Origin: Winogradskyella sp.
GTDB lineage: Bacteria; Bacteroidota; Bacteroidia; Flavobacteriales; Flavobacteriaceae
Length of the DNA: 64,000 nt
Direction of reading: 5' to 3'
Assembly: GCF_028289625.1 (NCBI RefSeq)
Contig: NZ_JANQOM010000038.1
Span: forward strand, 1 to 64,000
Part shown: positions 41,938-50,679 of the stretch, piece after piece
Position numbering within the stretch: the stretch's first letter is position 1
How the letters are laid out: the number at the start of each line of letters is the position of its first letter
The notes under the pieces: generated by a model
What the model was told of the DNA's origin: nothing
The model's database searches: none
What the model saw: only the letters and a program-made list of their open reading frames with translations
Position numbers and translations under genes: made by a program

Positions 41938-43005
41938 ATGCGCATCAATAAAAAACTTGGTCTAGTTATTTTTCTTGTTATCCAAATTCTTGTTATCCAA
42001 GTCTTAAAAAAATTTCCTGAATTTATTGAACAGTTTTACAGTAACGGCCTTTATATTTTTATTTCAAAGTTGATGCGTTATGCCTTTGGATGGATTCCTT
42101 TTTCTATTGGTGATATCTTCTATACATTGGCCAGCATCTACATAATTCGCTGGCTAATCTTTAATAGGAAACGTATCCTCAAAGACACTATAAATTGGTT
42201 GTTAGATATTGGTGCTACCCTATCTATGGCTTATTTTGCGTTTCATATCCTTTGGGCCTACAATTATTATAGACCACCACTTAATAAATCCTTGAATATT
42301 GAAGCAGAATACACCACAGAGCAATTAGTAGATTTTACAAAGCGTCTTATTAAAAAATCAAATGAAATTCATACCAAAATTGCAAAGAATGATTCAGCAA
42401 AGGTAGTAATGCCTTTTACCAAAACTGATGTGTTTGATAAAATGCAGGATGGTTACAATAAATTATCTGAAGATTATCCGATTTTTAAATATCAACCCAA
42501 AAGCATAAAAAAATCCATTTATAGTCTCCCTTTGACCTATATGGGGTTTTCGGGTTATCTAAATCCTTTTACTAATGAAGCCCAAGTTGATGGATTGATC
42601 CCAACCTACAAGTTTCCGACGACATCATGTCATGAAGCTGCGCATCAAATAGGTTACGCTGCTGAAAACGAAGCTAATTTTATAGGCTGTTTAGCCTCAA
42701 TTTATAATGAAGATGTTTATTTTAAATATTCGGGTTATACATTCGGTTTAAAATATTGCCTGGTTGAGATTTTTCGTAGAGATAAAAACGTATACTATGA
42801 TATACTCGAAACGGTTAATAAGGGTATTATAAAGAATTACGTAGAAGTCGATGAGTTTTGGAAATCTTATGAAAACCCTTTAGAACCCGTTTTTGAAAAA
42901 ACATATGATACATTTCTTAAATCCAATAACCAAGCTGCTGGTATGAAAAGCTATAGTTATGTGGTGGCGCTTTTGGTCAATTATTATGAAGGCAAAACGC
43001 TATAA
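41938..43005 (+). CDS. DUF3810 membrane protein with zinc-metallopeptidase motif
   Basis: 355 residues. Three N-terminal hydrophobic helices (LGLVIFLVIQILVIQVL, YGLY/FISKLMRYAFGWIPF region, LSMAYFAFHILWAYNYY) precede a soluble domain with the motif SCHEAAHQIGYAAENEANFIG: HExxH followed by E, as in gluzincins. GYLNPFTNEAQVDG precedes it. It is probably a membrane-tethered protease facing the periplasm, substrate unknown. Divergent from pepD with a shared 62-nt promoter region. Confidence 0.88.
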   Translation: MRINKKLGLVIFLVIQILVIQVLKKFPEFIEQFYSNGLYIFISKLMRYAFGWIPFSIGDIFYTLASIYIIRWLIFNRKRILKDTINWLLDIGATLSMAYFAFHILWAYNYYRPPLNKSLNIEAEYTTEQLVDFTKRLIKKSNEIHTKIAKNDSAKVVMPFTKTDVFDKMQDGYNKLSEDYPIFKYQPKSIKKSIYSLPLTYMGFSGYLNPFTNEAQVDGLIPTYKFPTTSCHEAAHQIGYAAENEANFIGCLASIYNEDVYFKYSGYTFGLKYCLVEIFRRDKNVYYDILETVNKGIIKNYVEVDEFWKSYENPLEPVFEKTYDTFLKSNNQAAGMKSYSYVVALLVNYYEGKTL

Positions 43006-43042
43006 TTCAACGTATGCACAAATCGATGGCTTAGCAGCTTTA

Positions 43043-43831
43043 CTACTCAACAACTCTTGCGCCTTCAGGCATAGCAAACAAAGTATTATCAGGTACTTCT
43101 TCAGAAAGTACGATATCTAAAAACTCTACCGTGTTTCGTTTTTCTATGGGCTTGTTATTCTCATAGGTATACCAATCAATACTCTTAGGAACGGCCAACC
43201 CATTCACGGTTTGCCAATTGTTATATCTAATAAAGTGAAAGTCTTTGCTCTTCTCATTTTTTCCAAAAGTCACGGTATAACCCAACCATTCCATTTGTCC
43301 AGAATCAGCATCATAATAAATAATGTATTGGTCATCTGGCGAAACACCAATACCGGCTTCATAAGAAATTAAAATTCCTGGATAAGTTTTGCCTTCAAAA
43401 GTTAAGGGTTCGGCTTCTTCATATAAAATACCATCATCTCCAACAATAAAGGGCATAGCGTAGAAATACATCATTAAGCCTTTATAAAATTTTGCATTGC
43501 CTTTATATGCATTGCCTTCTTTTTCATTAACCCATAGACTATTGCCATCAAAGCCCAAAGTGTATGTTGGAGTATTAATCTGCTCTGCTCTGGTTTTTAA
43601 ATTTGTAGTTGTTACTTCTTTTCCATTTGGCTTATCCATGGTAAAAGATAAGGTTTTCATTTTGTTCCATTGGTCAATACCGCCATGGGCATCAAACACT
43701 TTGGTAATATTGTCTGGATAAATACTGGTTGTTACTTCTAAATCGTCGTTAGAGTAATCCGTTTTATTTTTTGCTTGCTGACAAGATATCGTCACAATAA
43801 GGATTATCAGTAATCCTATTAAATTTTTCAT
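43043..43831 (-). CDS. DUF6503 family lipoprotein
   Basis: 262 residues. Signal peptide with IVTISCQQ lipobox. Then VFDAHGGIDQWNKMKTLSFTMD, GFDGNSLWVNEKEG, YYDADSGQMEWLGYTV and NWQTVNGLAVPKSIDWYTYE, the LolA/LppX-like half-barrel pattern of this family. It is likely a periplasmic or surface lipoprotein binding a hydrophobic ligand (inference from fold). The gene is convergent with DUF3810; no clear terminator. Confidence 0.8.
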   Translation of the reverse strand: MKNLIGLLIILIVTISCQQAKNKTDYSNDDLEVTTSIYPDNITKVFDAHGGIDQWNKMKTLSFTMDKPNGKEVTTTNLKTRAEQINTPTYTLGFDGNSLWVNEKEGNAYKGNAKFYKGLMMYFYAMPFIVGDDGILYEEAEPLTFEGKTYPGILISYEAGIGVSPDDQYIIYYDADSGQMEWLGYTVTFGKNEKSKDFHFIRYNNWQTVNGLAVPKSIDWYTYENNKPIEKRNTVEFLDIVLSEEVPDNTLFAMPEGARVVE

Positions 43832-43920
43832 GTTTCGGTGGTTTAGTTGATGGGTTGGACGTATTTAAATTTAACCCATTACAAAAAAGCTTCAGAAAAA
43901 TTCTGAAACTTAAAGATTAT

Positions 43921-46900
43921 TTAGTCGATTATCAATTTTTCTATCATGGAAATACTGCTATTGCGCAATCTTACAAAGTAAACGCCAGCACTTAGATTTG
44001 AAATATCGATAGTTGTACTGGTATTTAATCGCTCGGATTGTAAAAGCTTTCCTTGAATATCAATTATTTCCATTCTATAATCACCATTAACAGTATTAAA
44101 CTGAATCGTCACAAAAGCATTTGCCGGATTTGGATGCAAACTGAAATTAATAATTGTCTCATCGTCAACAGATAATGGCTCTACAAAAGTTGTTGTAAAA
44201 GTATTGGTGATTATTGGTGGGTTAAAGTCGAAATAAATGGCTGCGGAATTCGGAATAATATCACTAACAGCATAACCAACTTTTGGCTTAATTTTAAAGT
44301 AGACATAACCTATGCTGCCCTCAGCATCATCTTGCTCCGCAGGTAAGTCAATATCATCAAAAAACCATTCTAAATCGCTGCCTGTTCTAGTCACTACATA
44401 ATCATGACTAGATCGTATCATTTCGAACGTATCTTCATCCAATTGACTATCTAAAGCATCTTCAATCCTTACAAAGATAGCTTCTGCTGTACCGATATTC
44501 TGAAAACGTATGGTATAGTACAAATATTCATCGGACGATACAAAGTCATCATATACGATTTCTGATCCATGAACTTCCATTTTATCATTTGGGTCGTAAG
44601 AACCAATAACCACTTCAGAGAGTGTAGAGCTATTATTGTCTAAAACCGTATCGTTAGTAACTGTAGTATATGTAGCCGAATTTGTAACTATCTCATCTAA
44701 TGGTACAGTCACAGGAGTAAATAAAGTAATTGAAACTGTCTCACTTGTACTAGGCAAAAGGTCGACAAAATCTAATGTAAACCCATTTGCTGTAGTAGTC
44801 ACAGTTAAATTAGAATTGCTAACAGTTGTGGCATTAAGAAGCAGGTTATCATCGAGAATAAACTCAACTGAACCTGAAGAAATTGTACTTCCACTAAGAT
44901 TTTCAATGATGAGTGTGTTAGCATGTTCAAAACCTGGACGTGGTGATTCAAAGGGATTGATTAAATAAACTGCTAAATCCTGACAGGTTTCATTGTCGAT
45001 TACTGGAAAATCCACCTGTGTAATGTCACCAAGAATCGCACTTATATTTTCAAATGACGGTAAGTTTTGCGAATAGCAACTGTCAAAATCATCATCTACA
45101 TTAAACGTTATATCATAAAAATCGGATTCATTGTCACTAATAATCGTAAAGCTACCATTTGATGAGTTAACGACATTAATTATGCCATCGTTATTTTTCT
45201 CGTAGGTAAATGAGCCATTAGTAAAGCTGTTTTCATTTTCATCAAATGTGTTATTGGTATTGGTATCGTTAAACGCATTAACCCTGATTAAGCCTATGTC
45301 GTCGCAAATGCCGCCAACATCAAAACTTCCAGCTTTAAAAAATACAGCTGTGTCATACACGAAATCTGCATCATCGGCAATTACCAACTTAATATGATAG
45401 GTTTCTCCAATAGTTACGTTAGCCTCTGCCGTAAAAGGTACTGTTAGTCCATTGTAGGCAATAGGTGGCGCATCAGTCTGTATATATCCACTAAAAAACT
45501 CAGGATTTGCTGCGTCACAAACATCATTTTGTGGGTGAATATTAGTGATTAGTATTGGGAGATCAGTACCTGGAATAATCGCCAAATTAGTTGTATTCCC
45601 AGAAGCATCAGTTAATAAAAAGGCAAACGCATCAGAAAAATTGCATTCAAAATTATCCGTACCATATTCTTCAGAGGCCATTAAAAATTCAAAGCTTATC
45701 TGATCCACCACAGGCACAAAATCAAATTCAATGAAGGTCGCATTTCTAGAGTTTATACTCAATTCATTATCTAAATCCACATCACCAGGCCAGTTATTTG
45801 AACCAGAATTAGGTTGATTGTCATTTGGTCCACCTGCATCAGCCGCATTACCAGTAGAAATCAAAAGCCCTTCATTAAACGGAAAATTGCCACCTTCATA
45901 AACAAAATAACCAATACCATTGGGTTCAGTTATATTAAAACTGCTACCTGTTGAATAGGTAATATTAGAAATAGAGCTACAATCATTACCAATTAACACA
46001 TTTTGTACTAGCTCCTCAACTGTAAATTGCGATTGATCGACAACAAGATTACCTTCAAGCACAATGACTTCAATAGAAATAGAATCGGAGCAGCCTTCAG
46101 GATTATCATCAGCTACAGTAAGCGTAACGGTATAGTTACCCTCTAGACTGTATTGATGGGCAGTTTGAGTACCCGAAGCCATATTACCGTCCCCAAAATC
46201 CCAAGTATATGAGGCATTTGCTCCATCGACAGAGAATGTGGCACTCCCAATAAAAGAAACCTCATTTCCTACTTCTACAACTATGACTCCAGAGTCATTG
46301 ACTTCTGGTGCTGTACTATCTATTGATGCCATGATATCCTGACATGGCATACAAGTCTGATCAGCTACCAAGTTAAAACTTTCGATACGTCTATTACAAC
46401 CATAAGTATCAGATACAGCGACAAAAATAGTTTGAGGATTACTAGTATTTATAAAAGGGTCTGACAACGGATTGGCTAGATTGAGCGCATCGTCTTCAGA
46501 AATATGATACGTAACTAAAAGGTCAAAAGGATACATCTGACCAACTAGTACTTCATCGTTTTTAGATTCTAGGCTAAATTCTTCAAATCCGTCCATGCTT
46601 TCATCACAAATAACATAGTCTGATATGGAAGGTAATGGTGCTGTTCCTAATACAATAAGATCTAATTCAACAACAGCAAAACAAGTAGAATTATTATCTT
46701 CTATTACTGCGTATAATGGTTGAGAAAATGGAAAGATATTTGTATAAGGAATGGCTGTATTTATTGGGTTAATTTGAGCATCAGCATCAGCCTGGGTTTC
46801 ATAATAACTGACTGTTAAATTGTTAAATCCGCCTGTAATCTGGGCTGTCGCTTGTGCTAAATCGAACTCACCAAAACCATAGGTATCAAGGGCACTACAA

Positions 46901-47811
46901 GCAACTAGTGCATCAGGCTCATTAAAAGTCAAAACACCGTCAAAGGATACGTTAAATGTTTCCAAGAACGAGCAACCACTAATTATGTTAGTAGCTTGAA
47001 CAGTATAGTTGCCTTCTTGTGTAACAGTATAAGATGTATTTACGGCGTCTGGTATAATTGCACCATCTAACGACCATTCAAATACAAAACCCACAGGATC
47101 AACACCTGTATTGACCACTGTCGATTCACCTTCGCAGATATTAATATCATCTATAAAAAATGTTGGCACTGGATTTACAACTAAATCAAAATCAACAAGG
47201 ACAAAGCAACCTGTAACACTACTTTCCACTCTCGTATAAATGGTCTGTTGCCATGCCACTATATTTGCGTAACCGGTAGGATTGCTTATTGCATTAATAC
47301 CATTTGAAGCATCAGATACAGTTTCATAATAGTTGACCAGCACATCAACTTCTCCATTAAGAATCAATGCATCATTTAGTGTTAAATCAAATACGGAGAA
47401 TCCGTCACTATCATCATCGCAAATTTCTAAATCTGGAACTGGAATACTTGGTGAAGGCAATGGATTGACTCTTATGGTCAATGAAGTGGTATCATAATTT
47501 CCCGTATTAATATCCTCAACTCTAATAAATATGGTTTGAGGATTTACAACATTAACATAAGAAGTTGGCGAGGAAATGGCATTCGTGCCATTATCTGCAT
47601 CAATCAAAGTCTCATGATAAGTCAGCACAAAAACCGTTGGGTCTTGGCCACCTAATACTTCAGCTTCAACAATAGTCAAATCAAAAGCCTCAGATTCATC
47701 ACCACTATTATTGGAATCACATAATTCAAGGGTAGATGGTGGGTTTGCTATTTGAGAAAATGCACATAATGAAAACAGGATTAGTGTAAAGATGAGTAGT
47801 TGTTTTTTCAT
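43921..47811 (-). CDS. Large secreted T9SS protein: repeat modules, PKD, choice-of-anchor L, DUF7619, type A sorting domain
   Basis: 1296 residues. Signal peptide (LLIFTLILFSLCAFSQ). Four homologous modules of about 90 residues (each starting EICDDDSDGFSVFDL-like and ending in TIYTRVES / FIRVED-like strands) fill residues 25-490, with an Ig-like unit after the second. A PKD domain (YTWDFGDGNMASG) spans about 500-590, then a choice-of-anchor L domain (about 595-830; FEFLMASEEYGTDNFECNFSD). A DUF7619/DUF11-like region (GSYDPNDKMEVHG, near 1070) follows. A type A T9SS C-terminal signal (SLHPNPANAFVTIQF ... VYFVRL) ends the chain. It is exported and surface-anchored or released; probably adhesive. 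It stands alone. Confidence 0.92.
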   Translation of the reverse strand: MKKQLLIFTLILFSLCAFSQIANPPSTLELCDSNNSGDESEAFDLTIVEAEVLGGQDPTVFVLTYHETLIDADNGTNAISSPTSYVNVVNPQTIFIRVEDINTGNYDTTSLTIRVNPLPSPSIPVPDLEICDDDSDGFSVFDLTLNDALILNGEVDVLVNYYETVSDASNGINAISNPTGYANIVAWQQTIYTRVESSVTGCFVLVDFDLVVNPVPTFFIDDINICEGESTVVNTGVDPVGFVFEWSLDGAIIPDAVNTSYTVTQEGNYTVQATNIISGCSFLETFNVSFDGVLTFNEPDALVACSALDTYGFGEFDLAQATAQITGGFNNLTVSYYETQADADAQINPINTAIPYTNIFPFSQPLYAVIEDNNSTCFAVVELDLIVLGTAPLPSISDYVICDESMDGFEEFSLESKNDEVLVGQMYPFDLLVTYHISEDDALNLANPLSDPFINTSNPQTIFVAVSDTYGCNRRIESFNLVADQTCMPCQDIMASIDSTAPEVNDSGVIVVEVGNEVSFIGSATFSVDGANASYTWDFGDGNMASGTQTAHQYSLEGNYTVTLTVADDNPEGCSDSISIEVIVLEGNLVVDQSQFTVEELVQNVLIGNDCSSISNITYSTGSSFNITEPNGIGYFVYEGGNFPFNEGLLISTGNAADAGGPNDNQPNSGSNNWPGDVDLDNELSINSRNATFIEFDFVPVVDQISFEFLMASEEYGTDNFECNFSDAFAFLLTDASGNTTNLAIIPGTDLPILITNIHPQNDVCDAANPEFFSGYIQTDAPPIAYNGLTVPFTAEANVTIGETYHIKLVIADDADFVYDTAVFFKAGSFDVGGICDDIGLIRVNAFNDTNTNNTFDENENSFTNGSFTYEKNNDGIINVVNSSNGSFTIISDNESDFYDITFNVDDDFDSCYSQNLPSFENISAILGDITQVDFPVIDNETCQDLAVYLINPFESPRPGFEHANTLIIENLSGSTISSGSVEFILDDNLLLNATTVSNSNLTVTTTANGFTLDFVDLLPSTSETVSITLFTPVTVPLDEIVTNSATYTTVTNDTVLDNNSSTLSEVVIGSYDPNDKMEVHGSEIVYDDFVSSDEYLYYTIRFQNIGTAEAIFVRIEDALDSQLDEDTFEMIRSSHDYVVTRTGSDLEWFFDDIDLPAEQDDAEGSIGYVYFKIKPKVGYAVSDIIPNSAAIYFDFNPPIITNTFTTTFVEPLSVDDETIINFSLHPNPANAFVTIQFNTVNGDYRMEIIDIQGKLLQSERLNTSTTIDISNLSAGVYFVRLRNSSISMIEKLIID

Positions 47812-47979
47812 GGATTGATTTTTTAGCTCGATAAATGTAAGAAAATCATTTCGTTCTAATAATCTACAAGGTTAAGGGAAAGATATTTTAGTTGAAAAAC
47901 TGATTAGTGCCCCATTTTAACTAAATTGGAGTTGAAAAGTGTAATTTTGAAAACGGTTTAATTGCCATTCTATGTCTAT

Positions 47980-48777
47980 ATGAAATTTATTTCAAGCCCA
48001 CAAAATCCTTTGGTTAAACGCCTTATGCTTTTAAAAGAAAAATCGCGAGAGCGCAAAAAGACTAATACGTTTTTAATAGAAGGCAAACGTGAGTTATCCT
48101 TAGCCATAAAAGGTGGTTACACCATCGAAACCTTATTATTTTATCCTAATCTTTTTTCTGAAAGTGAAGCTAACGCTATGAGCCGTTACGGTATTGATAT
48201 CATTGAAATTTCTAAAGACGTTTTTCAAAAATTAGCACATCGCGATACGACTGAAGGAGTCATTGCTGTAGTGAAATCAAAATCTCACGAATTGGAAAGT
48301 CTCAACTTTAAATCTAAAAATCCACTTATTTTAGTAGCCGAAGCACCAGAAAAACCCGGGAATGTTGGTGCCTTGCTCAGAACTGCGGATGCTGCTAATA
48401 TTGATGCTGTGATTATTGCCAATCCAAAGTCTGATTTATATAACCCAAACATTATTCGCTCTAGTGTAGGCAGTGTATTTACTACAGAAATTGCTGTGGC
48501 TAGCTCTGAAGAAGCGATTGCATTTTTGCAGAAATACAATTTCAATATTTTTTCTGCAATATTACAAGAATCGGAGCCATACCATACACAAGATTACACC
48601 TTACCAACTGCCATTGTGGTTGGCACCGAAGCTACAGGATTAACGGAAATCTGGAGAGATGCAGCAACAAAAAACATTAGTATTCCCATGCAAGGAGTTA
48701 TTGATTCCATGAATGTCTCTGTTGCCGCAGGAATTCTTATTTTTGAAGCTATTCGCCAAAGGCGAATTAATGAGTAA
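47980..48777 (+). CDS. SpoU/TrmH family RNA 2'-O-methyltransferase
   Basis: 265 residues from ATG 47980 (KFISSPQNPLVKRLMLLKEK); the track uses an upstream TTG. The N-terminal substrate-binding domain carries FLIEGKRELSLAI. The SPOUT knot has VAEAPEKPGNVGALLRTADA, IVVGTEATGL and the C-terminal SIPMQGVIDSMNVSVAAGILIFEAIRQR, which forms the AdoMet-binding trefoil knot. It methylates a ribose in rRNA or tRNA; the target cannot be told from sequence. A TAATTTTG box (47942-47949) precedes it. Confidence 0.93.
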   Translation: MKFISSPQNPLVKRLMLLKEKSRERKKTNTFLIEGKRELSLAIKGGYTIETLLFYPNLFSESEANAMSRYGIDIIEISKDVFQKLAHRDTTEGVIAVVKSKSHELESLNFKSKNPLILVAEAPEKPGNVGALLRTADAANIDAVIIANPKSDLYNPNIIRSSVGSVFTTEIAVASSEEAIAFLQKYNFNIFSAILQESEPYHTQDYTLPTAIVVGTEATGLTEIWRDAATKNISIPMQGVIDSMNVSVAAGILIFEAIRQRRINE

Positions 48778-48818
48778 TTAATAATTGGTAATGTGTAATT
48801 AGTAACTTGTAATAAGTA

Positions 48819-49163
48819 ATGAAAGAGAATATAATTGCCTCCAAAAGCTATGATTTTGCAGTAAGAATAGTTTTATTAAACAAAGATTTAATTGCTAAAA
48901 ATGAATATGTTTTATCGAAACAAATCCTTAAATCAGGAACGTCAATTGGCGCAAATGTAGAGGAAGCCATAGGCGGCATCTCTAAGAAAGATTTTAGAGC
49001 AAAAATGTCAATATCCTATAAAGAAGCTAGAGAAACCCATTATTGGCTCAGATTACTAAAAGATACCAATTACATTAATCTGGAAGAATATGAAAAATTG
49101 GAAAGCGAGCTTTCAAGTATTCTAAAGATACTTTTCAAAATTATTCAATCCTCTAAAGAATAA
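48819..49163 (+). CDS. Four-helix bundle protein (S23 / 23S rRNA IVS type)
   Basis: 114 residues. Signature IVLLNKDLIAKNEYVLSKQILKSGTSIGANVEEAIGGISKKDFRAKMSIS and KEARETHYWLRLL is the bacterial four-helix-bundle family first seen in intervening sequences of 23S rRNA genes, and related to the Avd accessory protein of diversity-generating retroelements. Basic surfaces suggest nucleic-acid binding. No rRNA and no reverse transcriptase gene is nearby. AT-rich repetitive flanks on both sides with inverted TAATTAGTAA motifs (48796-48807 and 49188-49199) suggest a mobile cassette dropped between the methyltransferase and the protease. Confidence 0.88.
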   Translation: MKENIIASKSYDFAVRIVLLNKDLIAKNEYVLSKQILKSGTSIGANVEEAIGGISKKDFRAKMSISYKEARETHYWLRLLKDTNYINLEEYEKLESELSSILKILFKIIQSSKE

Positions 49164-49200
49164 AGAACTATTAATTATTCATCATTAATTACTAATTAAT

Positions 49201-50433
49201 ATGAGCGCAGCGAATCTTTTCTACATCATAATCGGGATAATCATCGTCAACTTCATGAAAGACAAAATCCTAAATGCTATAAATGCCAAACATTTTAATG
49301 ATTCCATTCCAGACGAATTGAATGATGTGTATGATACCGAAGAATATAAAAAATCTCAAGACTATAAAGCCACGAATTATAGATTTGGCATATGGTCTTC
49401 CCTATTCTCTTTAGTATTAACGCTAGCATTTTTGTTTTTAGATGGGTTTGAGTTTGTGGATGATTTAGCAAGAAACTATTCCGATAAGCCTGTGGCTGTA
49501 GCTCTTATATTTTTTGGCATTATCATGTTGGCAAGTGATATTATCACTATACCTTTTGGGTATTACAAAACCTTTGTGATTGAAGAACGGTTCGGTTTTA
49601 ATAAGACCACGAAAAAGACTTTTATCCTAGACAAGTTTAAAGGCTTATTAATGATGGCCATTCTAGGAGGAGGAATTATTGCTCTTATTGTTTGGTTTTA
49701 TGAACTTACAGGCAATAAATTCTGGCTTTATGCTTGGGGTATTGTCACAGTTTTTACTGTGTTTATGAATATGTTTTATTCGAGGTTAATCGTACCTTTA
49801 TTCAATAAGCAAAGCCCATTGGAAGAAGGAGACTTACGTCAAAAAATTTCAGACTATGCCAAATCGGTTGGTTTTAGTTTGAAAAAGATTTTCATTATCG
49901 ATGGTTCTAAACGAAGCACTAAAGCCAATGCCTATTTTTCTGGTTTTGGCAGTGAAAAACGTGTCACACTATATGATACATTGATTAATGATTTAGAAGA
50001 TGAAGAAATCGTAGCGGTTTTAGCTCACGAAGTTGGGCATTATAAGCGCAAGCATATTATTTTTAACTTGGTAACGTCTATCTTATTGACTGGATTAACC
50101 CTTTATATTCTCTCTATTTTTATTTCTAATCCTTTGCTGTCTAATGCTATTGGAGTTGAAACACCGAGTTTTCATGTTGGGTTGATCGCCTTTGGCCTAC
50201 TCTACTCACCAATATCTGAAGTCACTGGATTAATTATGAATTATGTCTCTCGTGTCTTCGAATACCAAGCTGACAATTATGCAAAAAACACCTACAAGGC
50301 AGAACCCCTGATTAGTTCCTTAAAAAAATTATCGAAGAATAGCTTAAGTAATCTTACGCCTCATAAAGCTTATGTCTTTATGCATTATTCGCATCCTACA
50401 CTTTTGGATAGGGTTAGAAATTTGAGAAATTAA
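49201..50433 (+). CDS. M48 family metallopeptidase, Ste24/CaaX-protease-like
   Basis: 410 residues. The first helices include FYIIIGIIIVNFMKDKILNAINAKHF. The zinc site is VAVLAHEVGHYKRKH (HExxH), and the third ligand is in RVFEYQADNYA (ExxxD). About seven hydrophobic helices surround it; IIDGSKRSTKANAYFSGFGSEKRVTLYDTL is the Ste24-type segment ahead of the active site. The bacterial members cleave membrane proteins in quality control; prenyl-CaaX processing is not expected in bacteria. Confidence 0.93.
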   Translation: MSAANLFYIIIGIIIVNFMKDKILNAINAKHFNDSIPDELNDVYDTEEYKKSQDYKATNYRFGIWSSLFSLVLTLAFLFLDGFEFVDDLARNYSDKPVAVALIFFGIIMLASDIITIPFGYYKTFVIEERFGFNKTTKKTFILDKFKGLLMMAILGGGIIALIVWFYELTGNKFWLYAWGIVTVFTVFMNMFYSRLIVPLFNKQSPLEEGDLRQKISDYAKSVGFSLKKIFIIDGSKRSTKANAYFSGFGSEKRVTLYDTLINDLEDEEIVAVLAHEVGHYKRKHIIFNLVTSILLTGLTLYILSIFISNPLLSNAIGVETPSFHVGLIAFGLLYSPISEVTGLIMNYVSRVFEYQADNYAKNTYKAEPLISSLKKLSKNSLSNLTPHKAYVFMHYSHPTLLDRVRNLRN

Positions 50434-50587
50434 CAGCTTGATATTCTGAAATAAAAAAGTGAAATTGGTTAACGTCTGATATAGACAATTAAAAAAGTTA
50501 ATATCTAGGCATTGTCAACAATTATCAAATTTTTACGATAAACAATCGATTAAATTCTGAGAACCCTTATTGATACAAAAGGTTCAA

Positions 50588-50649
50588 CTTTTAGAACAAA
50601 TCATACTTCTTTTAGAATAAGTTACCGATTAACGACGACTTTATATTTG
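50588..50649 (+). promoter_or_regulatory. Direct-repeat operator plus promoter of the second serine hydrolase
   Basis: CTTTTAGAAC (50588) and CTTTTAGAAT (50609) are 21 bp apart, and a consensus -7 box TATATTTG (50642-50649) follows. The repeats lie roughly 40-70 nt before the expected transcription start. They fit the general LytTR half-site form (A/T)CnnTTnnn at the same spacing as at 34434. The 246-nt gap holds no gene. Confidence 0.55.
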
Positions 50650-50679
50650 TACCATACTTAAAAGAAAACCTTCTAGAAC

